NCBI GenBank assembly: GCA_027081145.1 | Contig: JALWLB010000167.1 | Location: 1 to 32,228 of the forward strand | Direction of reading: 5' to 3' | DNA: 32,228 nucleotides | Source of the DNA: Campylobacterales bacterium | Lineage (GTDB): Bacteria; Campylobacterota; Campylobacteria; Campylobacterales; QNZT01 | In this document: piece after piece, positions 19,468-29,354 of the stretch | Layout of the letters: every line of letters begins with the position of its first letter | Numbering within the stretch: position 1 is the first letter of the stretch | Program-made: the position numbers and the translations under genes | Notes under the pieces: model-generated | Told to the model about the DNA's origin: nothing | Database searches by the model: none | What the model saw: the letters and a program-made list of their open reading frames with translations, nothing else

Positions 19468-21748
19468 TTTTTACACCTTTGTTTATATTTATTTTAGCAA
19501 ATCTATAACCTGTTTGAAATATTTTATCGGTATCTATTTTTGCATCAAATGTTGGAAGATATGCAATCTTCCCACCAAGTTGTTTATCGAGCTTCACTTT
19601 TAATTCTATCACATTTTCTATAGATACTAGATCACCATCTTTTAAATCATAAGATTGTAAAAACTCATTTGAGACATATAGTGCACCATCTTCTTTTAAC
19701 TGATGAGCTTTATTTGTAAAAAAATTAAATTGATTTATAGGGTTTGATCTATAGATAGCATCTTTTGGATCAATTTTTTTAGGCTTTTTTACAAAATCAA
19801 TTTCATCAGTTGATTTTACACTCTTTTGTTTAAGCAAATATCCTCTTATCTCATTTGCTCCATTATCAAAAAAGTTTGGTAAAAGATCAAACTCTAGTGG
19901 CTCAAAACCTCTGTTTTTTGGTAATTGAGGTGTATAGTCTATTGTATATTTAGTTTTTAAACCTAACTCATTTGCTATATCATTTAAAATATATCCATTA
20001 TAAGATAGAGCTGCATTTGTAGGAACTACCCTTTTATCTATATTTGTAAAAGTTCCCTCTTGTTGATTTAGTGCTGGTATATCAAGATCACCATCACCCA
20101 AAGCACTAAGTGTAAAATCACCTTTTTCGTTATAACCAACTACACTTTTACCCTCTTTTTCATCCAAATCACATATCAAACTAACTCCAAGTGTATTTGT
20201 TTGTGAAGGAATTATAACTACACTAAAATCTGTATATTTTTCTATAAGACCTACCAGTTTTGCAATATTTTCAGATCTTTCATGTGTATATAAATCCTCA
20301 CCCACAATTAGAGAAAATCTATCCTTTTTGGCTAACATTTTTGTCATCTTCTCTTCAAAATCTTCAGGAAGTCCTATAATACTTCTATCAAACTCTGGCA
20401 GTTTTATATCTACACCTTCTTTTATAAAATAATTAAGAATAAATGCCAAAATATGCTCTTCAGATCCTATATCTGGCGATATTGTTAAAATATTTTTTGA
20501 AAATTTTTCTACCACTGTATCTATCAGTGGATGAAAATAGATCCCTGCTCCTTTATTCATACTAAGAGCATTATTCATAGCATATCCAGTTACAGGATTA
20601 TCATACCTTAAGTGAGTTCCAACAGATATGATAAAGTTTGACTCTCTTATAGTTTTTAAACTTCCACTATATAGTGATTTTCCAGATGTTTTTGAAAAAT
20701 TTTTCAAAAACTTTTGATAAGCAAGTGCATCTTTATTAATCAGTTTTAAGTTATATTTCTCTTTTAATTTTTGAAGAATTAAAGCCTCTTCATTTGTAAT
20801 ATATGAATTAAATTTAATAGTATCTGCTCTATTTTTTATAAAATCGACCGCTTTTTCAAAACTTTGTCTATCTTTTTCTTTGACTCTATTTTCAAAATCG
20901 TATCCAAATCTTACTGCACCACTTATAGGAGAGTAGTGAGGTTCATTTGTAACTCTATAGATAGAGTCATTTTTTACTTCATAATATATAAGTGAACAAT
21001 CACTACTATGTGGATTGGCAGCTGGAATTTTTTTAAGTTCCCACACATTCGCACGATATTGAAAATCTGTACTAACTAATGCTCCAACTGGACAAACCGC
21101 TATACACTCTCCACAATCTTGACACTCTAAGCTATTATCTTCATTAATGGTGCCAATGATAGATTTTTGCAATTTATTCCACATAGCATATGAATCTTTT
21201 GGCATCGAAGCTTTAAGCTCTTTATTTAGTGGCTCTCCTCCTCTTGGTACAGTTTTTAATACACTATCACCAATGCTATCTTTACAAACTGTTACACACT
21301 TTTCACAAACTATACACAAGGCTGCATCATATTTTAATACTCCCCAATCTCGTATAGGTCTTTTTGTATCAGCAATAGCAAACTTTTGTTCATTAACTTT
21401 TTCATAAAGAGTATAATTTTGTAATTCACACTCTCCACTTTGATCACAAACTCCACACTGTAATGGATGATTAACATTATAAACTTGCATGATAGCTTTT
21501 CTCTCGTTTGCTATCTCTTCACTATCTGTTGTAATTTGCATACCATCTTTTGCTTTAGCATTACATGCATATACTCGCTTGTTATCTGCATCAACTATAC
21601 AGAGCCTACAAGCTAGAGTAGGTGAACACCCTGTAAGATAACAAATAGCAGGTATAAATATATCTTCTCGTCTTGCAATATTGAGAATAAACTCACCCTC
21701 TTTAGCTTTGCACTGTTTTCCATTTATACTTATTGTTATATCACTCAT
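19460..21748 (-). CDS. nuoG: NuoG-like subunit, second tandem copy (N7-type cysteines lost)
   Basis: [2Fe-2S] (CYLTGCSPTLACRLC), HPLQCGVCDQSGEC, CIVCEKCVTVC, CQDCGECIAVCPVGAL. N7 region reads ANPHSSDCSLIYY...SPISGAVRFGYDF. Confidence 0.92.
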   Translation of the reverse strand: MSDITISINGKQCKAKEGEFILNIARREDIFIPAICYLTGCSPTLACRLCIVDADNKRVYACNAKAKDGMQITTDSEEIANERKAIMQVYNVNHPLQCGVCDQSGECELQNYTLYEKVNEQKFAIADTKRPIRDWGVLKYDAALCIVCEKCVTVCKDSIGDSVLKTVPRGGEPLNKELKASMPKDSYAMWNKLQKSIIGTINEDNSLECQDCGECIAVCPVGALVSTDFQYRANVWELKKIPAANPHSSDCSLIYYEVKNDSIYRVTNEPHYSPISGAVRFGYDFENRVKEKDRQSFEKAVDFIKNRADTIKFNSYITNEEALILQKLKEKYNLKLINKDALAYQKFLKNFSKTSGKSLYSGSLKTIRESNFIISVGTHLRYDNPVTGYAMNNALSMNKGAGIYFHPLIDTVVEKFSKNILTISPDIGSEEHILAFILNYFIKEGVDIKLPEFDRSIIGLPEDFEEKMTKMLAKKDRFSLIVGEDLYTHERSENIAKLVGLIEKYTDFSVVIIPSQTNTLGVSLICDLDEKEGKSVVGYNEKGDFTLSALGDGDLDIPALNQQEGTFTNIDKRVVPTNAALSYNGYILNDIANELGLKTKYTIDYTPQLPKNRGFEPLEFDLLPNFFDNGANEIRGYLLKQKSVKSTDEIDFVKKPKKIDPKDAIYRSNPINQFNFFTNKAHQLKEDGALYVSNEFLQSYDLKDGDLVSIENVIELKVKLDKQLGGKIAYLPTFDAKIDTDKIFQTGYRFAKININKGVKNG

Positions 21749-23961
21749 TGGCTTACCTGTGTAATTTTTACTTTATTAAATCTATATATAGAGTTTAACT
21801 TTTCACTTTTGATACCCATATCAAATGTAGGCATCAAGGCTGCTGTACCTTTTAGAGTTTCATCTACATGATAGATTGTCTCTATCTCAAAATCACCAAA
21901 AGAGATTTTTATCTTATCTTTATCATTAATTTTTGCTGCTATTGAAAACTGTTTTGACCCTATAAGAGCACTCTTGGTTTTTAATATTTTAGATGAATTT
22001 GTAGCATAATTAAATTGTAAAACCGGCTCACATAGATAAATAAGTGTCCCATCATAACTATCTAACTCTTCTATTTCATCTATATTATCTTTTGTTTTAA
22101 CTTTTTTTACTTTTAGCTTATAACCTCTATTTAAAGCACCATTTTCTAAAGAGTCAAAATCTATATCCAAATAACCGCTTTTTTTAGGTAACTCTTTTGT
22201 GTAGTCAATTGTATATTTTCCATCAACTCCTAACTGTACTGCAATATCATGTAGGCAAAACCCATCAAAATGTGCTGCTACATTTATAGGAACTACCTCT
22301 TTATCGATATTACTAAAAGTTCCCTCTTGTTGATTTAATGCTGGAATATTTACATCACCTTCACCACTTGAGCTTATTATAAAATCACCCAAAGCGTTAT
22401 AACCTATAGACTTTTTACCCTCTTTTTCATCCAAATCACATATTAAAGCAACTCCTAAAGAGTTGGTTTGAGGAGGAATAAGTGTAACTTCAAAATTACA
22501 CTCTCTTTCCAAAAGTCCTAAAATTTTTGCGATATTTTCAGCTCTTGGATGAGTATATAAGTCTCGACCAACAATAAAAGAGAGTTTTTTTCTATGATTG
22601 AGACTAGATTTAAACCTCTCTATCTCCTCTTCGCCGATATTGCTCTCAGCACTTATATACCCTTCATCCAAATCATCAAAAAAACTTTTTACCTCATCTG
22701 ATAACCCTTTTTTATCTTCAAGTAAACTTTTTACCAAAATTGCCAATACACCCTCTTCTGTTCCTGCTTCATATTTGAGAAATTGTGTTACAACATTTTT
22801 TAATAAATCATCCTCTATTGGGTGTAAATAGACAACTTCTCCTCCAAATTTTTGATATGAGGTAGTTATCATGTATCGTACCATTGGATTATCAGTTGAT
22901 ACTCTTGTTCCAAAAACGGCTATAAAATCACTCTCTTTGATACCTTCTAAACTTCCACTATATAATGATCTACCAGAAGTTGATGAAAAAGATTGTAAAA
23001 ATTTTTGATAAAGCAATGCATCACTGTTTATAAGCTTATATCCAAATTTTTCTTTTAATTGTTGTAATATTTTTGCCTCTTCATTTGTAATATATGAGCT
23101 AAATTTAATAGTATCTGCACTTTTAAAAGCCTCTATACACTTTTGTAAATCATCTTGATTGTTGCCTTTTGTATTTGCAAAATCGTATCCAAATCGTCCA
23201 GCTCCACATAGAGTGTTGATCTCAAACTCATTTTTTACTCTAAAGAGTGAGTTATTTTTAACATCATAATATATATGACAAGCACTACTACAGTGAGCAC
23301 ACGCAGATGGAATACTTTGTAATTCCCACACATTTGCACGATATTTAAAATTTGTACTTGTTAAAGCACCAACTGGGCAGACTGCTATACACTCTCCACA
23401 AAATGTACAATCAAGCACATCACTACCTTTTGGTATAATGCTTGAGTTGTATCCACCTACTTTAATCTCTATAGCATCATCACCTATAACTTCATTACAC
23501 ACATGAACACATCTTTCACAAAGGATGCAAAGACTCTCTTCATATTTTATCAAACCCCAATCGGCAAGTACTCTTTTTTGATCTTTTGTAGCAAATGTTT
23601 GTTGATTAATACCAAATTCCGTAGTCTTATTTTGCAATTCACACTCACCACTCTTATCGCAAACTCCACACTCTAATGGGTGATTTACATTATAAAGCTT
23701 CATAATATTTTGTCGATGTTTATAAAGCTCATCCGATTTTGTAGTTATATTTAATCCATCAACTACTCTCTCTTGACAACTTAAAACAAAATCATCAATA
23801 CCTTCTACTTCAACTACACACAACCTACAAGAGCCAATAGGCCTAATCTTGCTTATATAACACATAGTAGGTATATAGATATTCTCTCGTCTTGCAACTT
23901 CTAAAATGGTTTCATTTTCTATAGCTTTGATTTTTTTGCCATCTATTGTAATCTCTATCAT
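21745..23961 (-). CDS. nuoG: NuoG subunit, first tandem copy (full Fe-S complement including N7-type)
   Basis: ORF track begins at 23997 (GTG), but ATG 23961 (MIEITIDGKK) overlaps the upstream stop as ATGA. CYISKIRPIGSCRLC, HPLECGVCDKSGEC, CILCERCVHVC, CTFCGECIAVCPVGAL, CAHCSSACHIYY...LCGAGRFGYDF. Confidence 0.93.
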   Translation of the reverse strand: MIEITIDGKKIKAIENETILEVARRENIYIPTMCYISKIRPIGSCRLCVVEVEGIDDFVLSCQERVVDGLNITTKSDELYKHRQNIMKLYNVNHPLECGVCDKSGECELQNKTTEFGINQQTFATKDQKRVLADWGLIKYEESLCILCERCVHVCNEVIGDDAIEIKVGGYNSSIIPKGSDVLDCTFCGECIAVCPVGALTSTNFKYRANVWELQSIPSACAHCSSACHIYYDVKNNSLFRVKNEFEINTLCGAGRFGYDFANTKGNNQDDLQKCIEAFKSADTIKFSSYITNEEAKILQQLKEKFGYKLINSDALLYQKFLQSFSSTSGRSLYSGSLEGIKESDFIAVFGTRVSTDNPMVRYMITTSYQKFGGEVVYLHPIEDDLLKNVVTQFLKYEAGTEEGVLAILVKSLLEDKKGLSDEVKSFFDDLDEGYISAESNIGEEEIERFKSSLNHRKKLSFIVGRDLYTHPRAENIAKILGLLERECNFEVTLIPPQTNSLGVALICDLDEKEGKKSIGYNALGDFIISSSGEGDVNIPALNQQEGTFSNIDKEVVPINVAAHFDGFCLHDIAVQLGVDGKYTIDYTKELPKKSGYLDIDFDSLENGALNRGYKLKVKKVKTKDNIDEIEELDSYDGTLIYLCEPVLQFNYATNSSKILKTKSALIGSKQFSIAAKINDKDKIKISFGDFEIETIYHVDETLKGTAALMPTFDMGIKSEKLNSIYRFNKVKITQVSQ

Positions 23962-25955
23962 ACTGCCACCATCGCCATATAATAGCACTTCATACACCTA
24001 CTAGCTTCTAAAAGTGCTTGCTCTTTCGTAAAACCTAAATTTACCTCTTGATCATTTTTTATTCTATAATCTGCTGGTAACTTTTCACTAACTTCTCTTT
24101 TTAACCCCTTTACCCAACCTACAACTTTTTTATCTTTATCATATACTTTAAGAGCACTTAGATGATCTTCCATAATCTCTTCATCACTTAGAGTAATTTC
24201 ACCACTTTGTACATATCTTGATATAACTGAAGCTGCTCTTTTTGCTTGATCAACAGCATTTACTATAGTCATAGGTCCATACTCACAATCACCTGCAGCA
24301 AAAACTCCTTTTCTGCTTGTCATGTAGGTTTTGCCATCGGTTTTTATAGTTTTCCAACTTGTCTTTTCTATCTCCCACTCTTCAGGCAAAAAACTCAAAT
24401 CTGCATCTTGAGAAACAGCAGGAATAAGATAGTCACACGGAATATTAAAATCTGCTCCCTCTATTTTTACAAGCTGTGCTCTTCCACCATTTGGATCAGG
24501 AACCAATTCAAATTTATTTACTTTTAAATCAACCAACACATCATCTTTATCTATAATATCTGAAATGGCAGTATGAAATATAAATTCAACTCCCTCCTCA
24601 ACAGCTTCATGATACTCTTCATAGCTTGTATTTTTTATGATTGTTTTTTCATCTCTTCTATAGAGCATAATAACCTTTTTAGCTCCTGCTCTAATAGAAC
24701 ATCTAACAACATCCATAGAGGTATAACCACCACCAACACACACTACAGTTTTGCCAGTTAAATCAACCTTTTCACCAATTCCCCATTTGTTATATAAATT
24801 AACTTGATCTAAAAATGCAATTGCTGGCCAATAGCCTTTAATTTCTGGTCGTTCATTATTAGCTCTTACTTTTTTTGATACGCGTGTACCAGTAGCAATC
24901 AATATAGCATCATACTCCTTTTCAAAACGCCTAAGCATATTGGCTGTTACTCTTGTATTTAATATAAAATTGACTCCAAGATTTTTTATAGCCTCTATAT
25001 CTTTATAATATTTTTCATATGGCATTCTAAATTCAGGAACACCCACTGCAACTTCACCACCAATTACAGGCAATTCATCATAAACATCACAATCAATTCC
25101 CTCTAACGAAAGATAGTACGCTCCAGTCAAACCTGCAGGTCCTGCTCCAACTATTGCAACTTTTTTACCAATTTTCTCTTTCTGTTTTTTTGGATATACA
25201 AAATCATATCCATGATCACTTTCATAATCAGCACCCAACCTTTTTAATTCCATAATAGAGATAGGCTCATCTAAATTACCTCTCAAACATGCACTTTCAC
25301 AAGGATGAGGACAAACTCTTCCACAAGTATGGGCTAAAGGCATAGTCTGCTTGGTAGCTTTTAAACTATCTAAAAATCTTAAATCCCTCACACCCTCTAT
25401 ATAAGCTGGTATATCTACATGATCTGGACATGCATCAATACAAGGAGCAGTAACTTTGGAAATATAAGAGATATTATCATCATAATAGTGTGGAGAATGC
25501 TTTTTATTGTCTATTAAATCATACACTTCATCTGAAAAATGGTTTAAAATACTCAAAAGTGGAACTGGTACCGTTTTACCAATTTCACATTTACTGGTTT
25601 TAATCATACTCTCACATATCTCTTTTAAGTGATCAACATCACTTCTCTCGCCCTCACCTCTAGCAATTTTTTCAAACATATCTTGTAAAATTTTTCCACC
25701 CCATCTACCAGGAGTACATCTTCCACAAGCTTCAGAGTACTCTTGATAAAGTGCAGCATATTCACAAGCTAATTTAATAACATCAACATCTTTATCAAAA
25801 ATCGCAAGTCCATCCCAACCTATAAAAGCTTTAGAATTTTTTTCATCACTATAGTGATATGGGAGTTTTAATTGTGTATCTTGCCATTCACTTATATCTT
25901 TAGATCTATTATCGATTAGCTCATCTTTCCAATCTAAAAAGAGAACTTTACTCAA
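23958..25955 (-). CDS. NuoF C-terminal domain fused to a GltD-type FAD/NAD(P) oxidoreductase
   Basis: N-terminal YSEACGRCTPGRWGG...SKCEIGKTVPVPLLSILNHF (NuoF N3 domain). Then CIDACPDHVDIPAYIEG...CGRVCPHPCESACLRG, GAGPAGLTGAYYL, CVGGGYTSMDVVRCSIRAGAKKVIMLYRRDE (GltD-like). TTG start at 25955 follows aaggag and overlaps the upstream TGA (TTGA). Confidence 0.9.
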   Translation of the reverse strand: MSKVLFLDWKDELIDNRSKDISEWQDTQLKLPYHYSDEKNSKAFIGWDGLAIFDKDVDVIKLACEYAALYQEYSEACGRCTPGRWGGKILQDMFEKIARGEGERSDVDHLKEICESMIKTSKCEIGKTVPVPLLSILNHFSDEVYDLIDNKKHSPHYYDDNISYISKVTAPCIDACPDHVDIPAYIEGVRDLRFLDSLKATKQTMPLAHTCGRVCPHPCESACLRGNLDEPISIMELKRLGADYESDHGYDFVYPKKQKEKIGKKVAIVGAGPAGLTGAYYLSLEGIDCDVYDELPVIGGEVAVGVPEFRMPYEKYYKDIEAIKNLGVNFILNTRVTANMLRRFEKEYDAILIATGTRVSKKVRANNERPEIKGYWPAIAFLDQVNLYNKWGIGEKVDLTGKTVVCVGGGYTSMDVVRCSIRAGAKKVIMLYRRDEKTIIKNTSYEEYHEAVEEGVEFIFHTAISDIIDKDDVLVDLKVNKFELVPDPNGGRAQLVKIEGADFNIPCDYLIPAVSQDADLSFLPEEWEIEKTSWKTIKTDGKTYMTSRKGVFAAGDCEYGPMTIVNAVDQAKRAASVISRYVQSGEITLSDEEIMEDHLSALKVYDKDKKVVGWVKGLKREVSEKLPADYRIKNDQEVNLGFTKEQALLEASRCMKCYYMAMVAV

Positions 25956-26185
25956 TCTGCTCTCCTTTTTACAACAATTGTCCAATCAACTTCATTAAAT
26001 TTTACAGAGTTTATAAGCTCATGTCCATTCTCTTTTATAATATCTGCACTTTTTTGAACAGAAGAAAAGTCTCCAATTTCAAATAAAAAAATTGCCACAC
26101 CCAAAGGAGCTGTCTCTTTTTCTAAAATCTCTAACATTCGATCATAAAACTTATCTTTTAGTTTTCTTAAATCATATCTTAGCAC
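25952..26185 (-). CDS. 77-aa protein in the NuoE position (epsilonproteobacterial NuoE-replacement type)
   Basis: MLRYDLRKLKDKFYDRMLEIL...; too short for NuoE and lacks its [2Fe-2S] cysteines. Positional analogue of C. jejuni Cj1575c and H. pylori HP1264. Confidence 0.8.
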   Translation of the reverse strand: MLRYDLRKLKDKFYDRMLEILEKETAPLGVAIFLFEIGDFSSVQKSADIIKENGHELINSVKFNEVDWTIVVKRRAD

Positions 26186-26194
26186 ATCTGCTCC

Positions 26195-27427
26195 TTATCT
26201 ATCTATCTCACCAAAAACAATGTTTAAATTACCAATAATAGTAACAACATCCGCCAAATATGTACCAACCAACATCTCTTGCAAGACACTTGTGTGCCAA
26301 AAACTAGGAGCTCTTATTTTTAATCTATATGGATATGGATCACCTTGTGAATTTATATAAAAACCAAGCTCTCCTTTTGGAGACTCTGTTGCTACATAAA
26401 CTTCTCCAACAGGAGGTCTCATACCTTGAGTTACCAATACAAAATGCTGCATCAATGCAAAATTTTCTGTCATAAGTTGCTCTTTTGGAGCTGAAATATA
26501 TTCAGGAACATTTGCAACTATTTCGGGAGAGCTCTCTTTATACATAGGAATTAACTGTCTTAAAATTTTTGCACTCTCTCTCATCTCTTGCATATATAGT
26601 TTATATCTACCATAACTATCACAAGAGTCAGTCACAGGAACATCAAAATCAAGCTCATCATATATACTATATGGCTCCTCTTTTCTTATATCCCAAGCAA
26701 CGCCACTTCCTCTAAGAGTTGGACCACTACATCCCCAATTAAGTGCATCTTCTTTGCTTAACATACCAACTTGTTCAAGCCTCATAAGCCAAATTCTATT
26801 TTTATCCAAAAGTCCTTCATAATCAGCAATATTTTCAGGAAGTTTGTCTATAAACTTTTCTAAATCTTCAAGCCATCCTTTTGGTAAATCTAGTGGCACT
26901 CCACCTATTCTAATAGATGAGTGAGTTAGTCTTGCTCCGCAATAATCTTCCATAAGATCCATTGCAAATTCTCTCTCTCTAAAGCAGTACAAAAATATAC
27001 TCATAGCACCAACATCAAGTGCATGAGTTGCAAGCCAAAATAGATGAGATATAATTCTATTTAATTCAAGTAGCATAACTCTAATAATTTCGGCTCTTCT
27101 TGGAATCTTGTCTTCAATTCCTAAAAGTCTCTCAACTGCAAGAGCAAAACCATAATTATTTGAACTAGCTGCAATATAATCCATTCTATCTGTAGTTGGC
27201 AAAAACTCATTATAGATCATGTTTTCAGCCATCTTCTCAATACCTCGATGTAAATATCCAACATCAGGCACAGCTTTTACAACCTGTTCACCATCAAGCT
27301 CAAGAATCAATCTTAACTGCCCATGAGCAGATGGGTGTTGAGGACCAAAATTTACAATCATGCGATTGTCATCTTTTTCAAAAACAAGGTTTTCATAAAA
27401 TGGTTTTAATCTATTTGGAGTTTGCAT
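26195..27427 (-). CDS. nuoD: NADH-quinone oxidoreductase subunit D
   Basis: [39 protein letters not shown]-terminal GEIDR. Confidence 0.98.
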   Translation of the reverse strand: MQTPNRLKPFYENLVFEKDDNRMIVNFGPQHPSAHGQLRLILELDGEQVVKAVPDVGYLHRGIEKMAENMIYNEFLPTTDRMDYIAASSNNYGFALAVERLLGIEDKIPRRAEIIRVMLLELNRIISHLFWLATHALDVGAMSIFLYCFREREFAMDLMEDYCGARLTHSSIRIGGVPLDLPKGWLEDLEKFIDKLPENIADYEGLLDKNRIWLMRLEQVGMLSKEDALNWGCSGPTLRGSGVAWDIRKEEPYSIYDELDFDVPVTDSCDSYGRYKLYMQEMRESAKILRQLIPMYKESSPEIVANVPEYISAPKEQLMTENFALMQHFVLVTQGMRPPVGEVYVATESPKGELGFYINSQGDPYPYRLKIRAPSFWHTSVLQEMLVGTYLADVVTIIGNLNIVFGEIDR

Positions 27428-27431
27428 ATTG

Positions 27432-28232
27432 TTATTTCCTTGAATTTAACTCTTTTGAGTTCTCTTTTTTAAACTTACTTATCAAAGGTACACCACCATC
27501 TTCTTGGTAATTTCCAAAATCTGTTGGTTTACCTGAGTATTTTTCACCATATGGTACCTCATGTTTAACTCTTGCAAAATTTTTAGTATCTTTTATATTT
27601 ATTGTTGCTGAGTCTCTCATCTCTGGACCTATAATATCACGATACTCTTTTCCAAAAATCTTATCAACTTCATACCATTTAGCTGCTTCATCACCTTCAA
27701 GCGGATATGATTTTAACAGTGGATAACCAACCCAATCTTCAGGCATCAAAAGTCTTTTTAGATATGTATGATTGTTAGCAACTATACCAAACATATCAAA
27801 CATTTCTCGCTCAGCCCAATCAGCACTTTTAAAAATATGCATAATAGAATCAATTGCTTGATCTTGAGATATCATGTACTTGACTCTTAATCTTTTTCTT
27901 TTCGACATAGATAACAGTTGATAAAAAATTTCAAATTGATTTGATTTAGCTAAAAAATCTGTTGCACTAAGTTCGGATAAAAAATCATACTCAAGCTCTT
28001 GCTTTAGAGATAACATAACTTTGCAAATATCTTTTGGCTCTATAATCACAACCAATTGATCTAACTCTATATATGAATCCTTAATCTTTACAAGTGATTT
28101 TAAGTGCTTTAAATCGTTTGCAAAAATCTCATCTGTTGATACATCTTTTCTTGGAACTGGAGGGGCTTTAAAAAATCTATCACTATAATAGGCTTTTTTT
28201 TGCAAATTTTTTCTATCTTGATACGCTCTCAT
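27432..28232 (-). CDS. nuoC: NADH-quinone oxidoreductase subunit C
   Basis: [38 protein letters not shown]. Confidence 0.96.
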   Translation of the reverse strand: MRAYQDRKNLQKKAYYSDRFFKAPPVPRKDVSTDEIFANDLKHLKSLVKIKDSYIELDQLVVIIEPKDICKVMLSLKQELEYDFLSELSATDFLAKSNQFEIFYQLLSMSKRKRLRVKYMISQDQAIDSIMHIFKSADWAEREMFDMFGIVANNHTYLKRLLMPEDWVGYPLLKSYPLEGDEAAKWYEVDKIFGKEYRDIIGPEMRDSATINIKDTKNFARVKHEVPYGEKYSGKPTDFGNYQEDGGVPLISKFKKENSKELNSRK

Positions 28233-28742
28233 CTATACCAACCTTTTTGGTTTTAATTTTTGAAATGCACTCTCTCTTCTTATCTGTTTTTGAAGCATCA
28301 TAACCGCATATTGTAAAGTCTCTGGTCTTGGTGCACAACCTGGTAAATAGATATCAACAGGAATTACTCTATCAACTCCTTGTACTGTTGCATAAGTGTT
28401 AAACATACCACCAGTATTAGCACAACTTCCCATACTTATAACCCATTTTGGCTCAGTCATTTGATCATACAATCTTTTTATAAATTCAGCATGTTTTTTT
28501 GTTAAGGTTCCAGCCACAACCATAAGATCAGCTTGTCTAGGACTAGCTCTAAATATAGTTCCAAATCTATCAAAATCGTATCTACTAGCACCTGATGCCA
28601 TCATTTCAATAGCACAACAAGCCAATCCATAGGTCAATGCCCACAATGAGTTACTTCTACCCCATTGAACAAGCTTATCAACTGTAGTAAGTGCAACAGG
28701 TAAACCTGCATCTTGAAGATAATTTACTTTATGCTGTGCCAT
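28233..28742 (-). CDS. nuoB: NADH-quinone oxidoreductase subunit B
   Basis: Likely start ATG 28742 (MAQHKVNY) after aaggagcactaga. [35 protein letters not shown]. Confidence 0.96.
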   Translation of the reverse strand: MAQHKVNYLQDAGLPVALTTVDKLVQWGRSNSLWALTYGLACCAIEMMASGASRYDFDRFGTIFRASPRQADLMVVAGTLTKKHAEFIKRLYDQMTEPKWVISMGSCANTGGMFNTYATVQGVDRVIPVDIYLPGCAPRPETLQYAVMMLQKQIRRESAFQKLKPKRLV

Positions 28743-29113
28743 TCTAGTGCTCCTTTTTTCCATGCATATATAAATCCAATAGCCAACAATAATATAAATA
28801 TTAACATCTCTGCAAATCCAAACCAACCAAGTATTTTAAAATTAATAGCCCATGGAAACATAAATATAATCTCCACATCAAATAGTATAAATAAAAGTGC
28901 AAAGAGATAAAATTGGGCAGAAATGGTATTTGGCTGTTTTGAAACCTCAGGACCACATTCATAAATAGAAAGCTTTAATTTTTCATTATCAAGTCTAGCC
29001 AATTTTCTACTTATAAATCTAGCTATTATAGTAGTAGCAATAAACGCTACAAAAGTGATAATAAGAAGCAAAAACGCTCCAAAATAAGGGTGAGCAACAT
29101 CCATATGACTCAT
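28724..29113 (-). CDS. nuoA: NADH-quinone oxidoreductase subunit A
   Basis: [39 protein letters not shown]. Confidence 0.97.
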   Translation of the reverse strand: MSHMDVAHPYFGAFLLLIITFVAFIATTIIARFISRKLARLDNEKLKLSIYECGPEVSKQPNTISAQFYLFALLFILFDVEIIFMFPWAINFKILGWFGFAEMLIFILLLAIGFIYAWKKGALEWHSIK

Positions 29114-29354
29114 TATGAATCCTTTGTTTAATAAATCACTATTTCTTATAATAAGTGTTAAAGAAAAGATTCTACTATATTAAAAATTAAACTTCACCCT
29201 AACTTGTCAATAAAAGAGTTATTTGATTACAAAATGAAACACTTTTAGATATAGTAGCACAAAAAATAGATTAATCTAATTAACAATATGTTTACTTTTA
29301 TGTTACAAATTGTTACATTACAAAGATATCATGTAGAGTTTTTACACTCCAAAA

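Noticed and set aside
29170-29210. TTGACA (minus strand, 29205-29210) as a sigma70 promoter for nuoA
   Set aside because: The nearest -10-like hexamers lie at 22 nt or more spacing, and AT-rich Campylobacterota sequence yields many chance matches; not supportable without TSS data.
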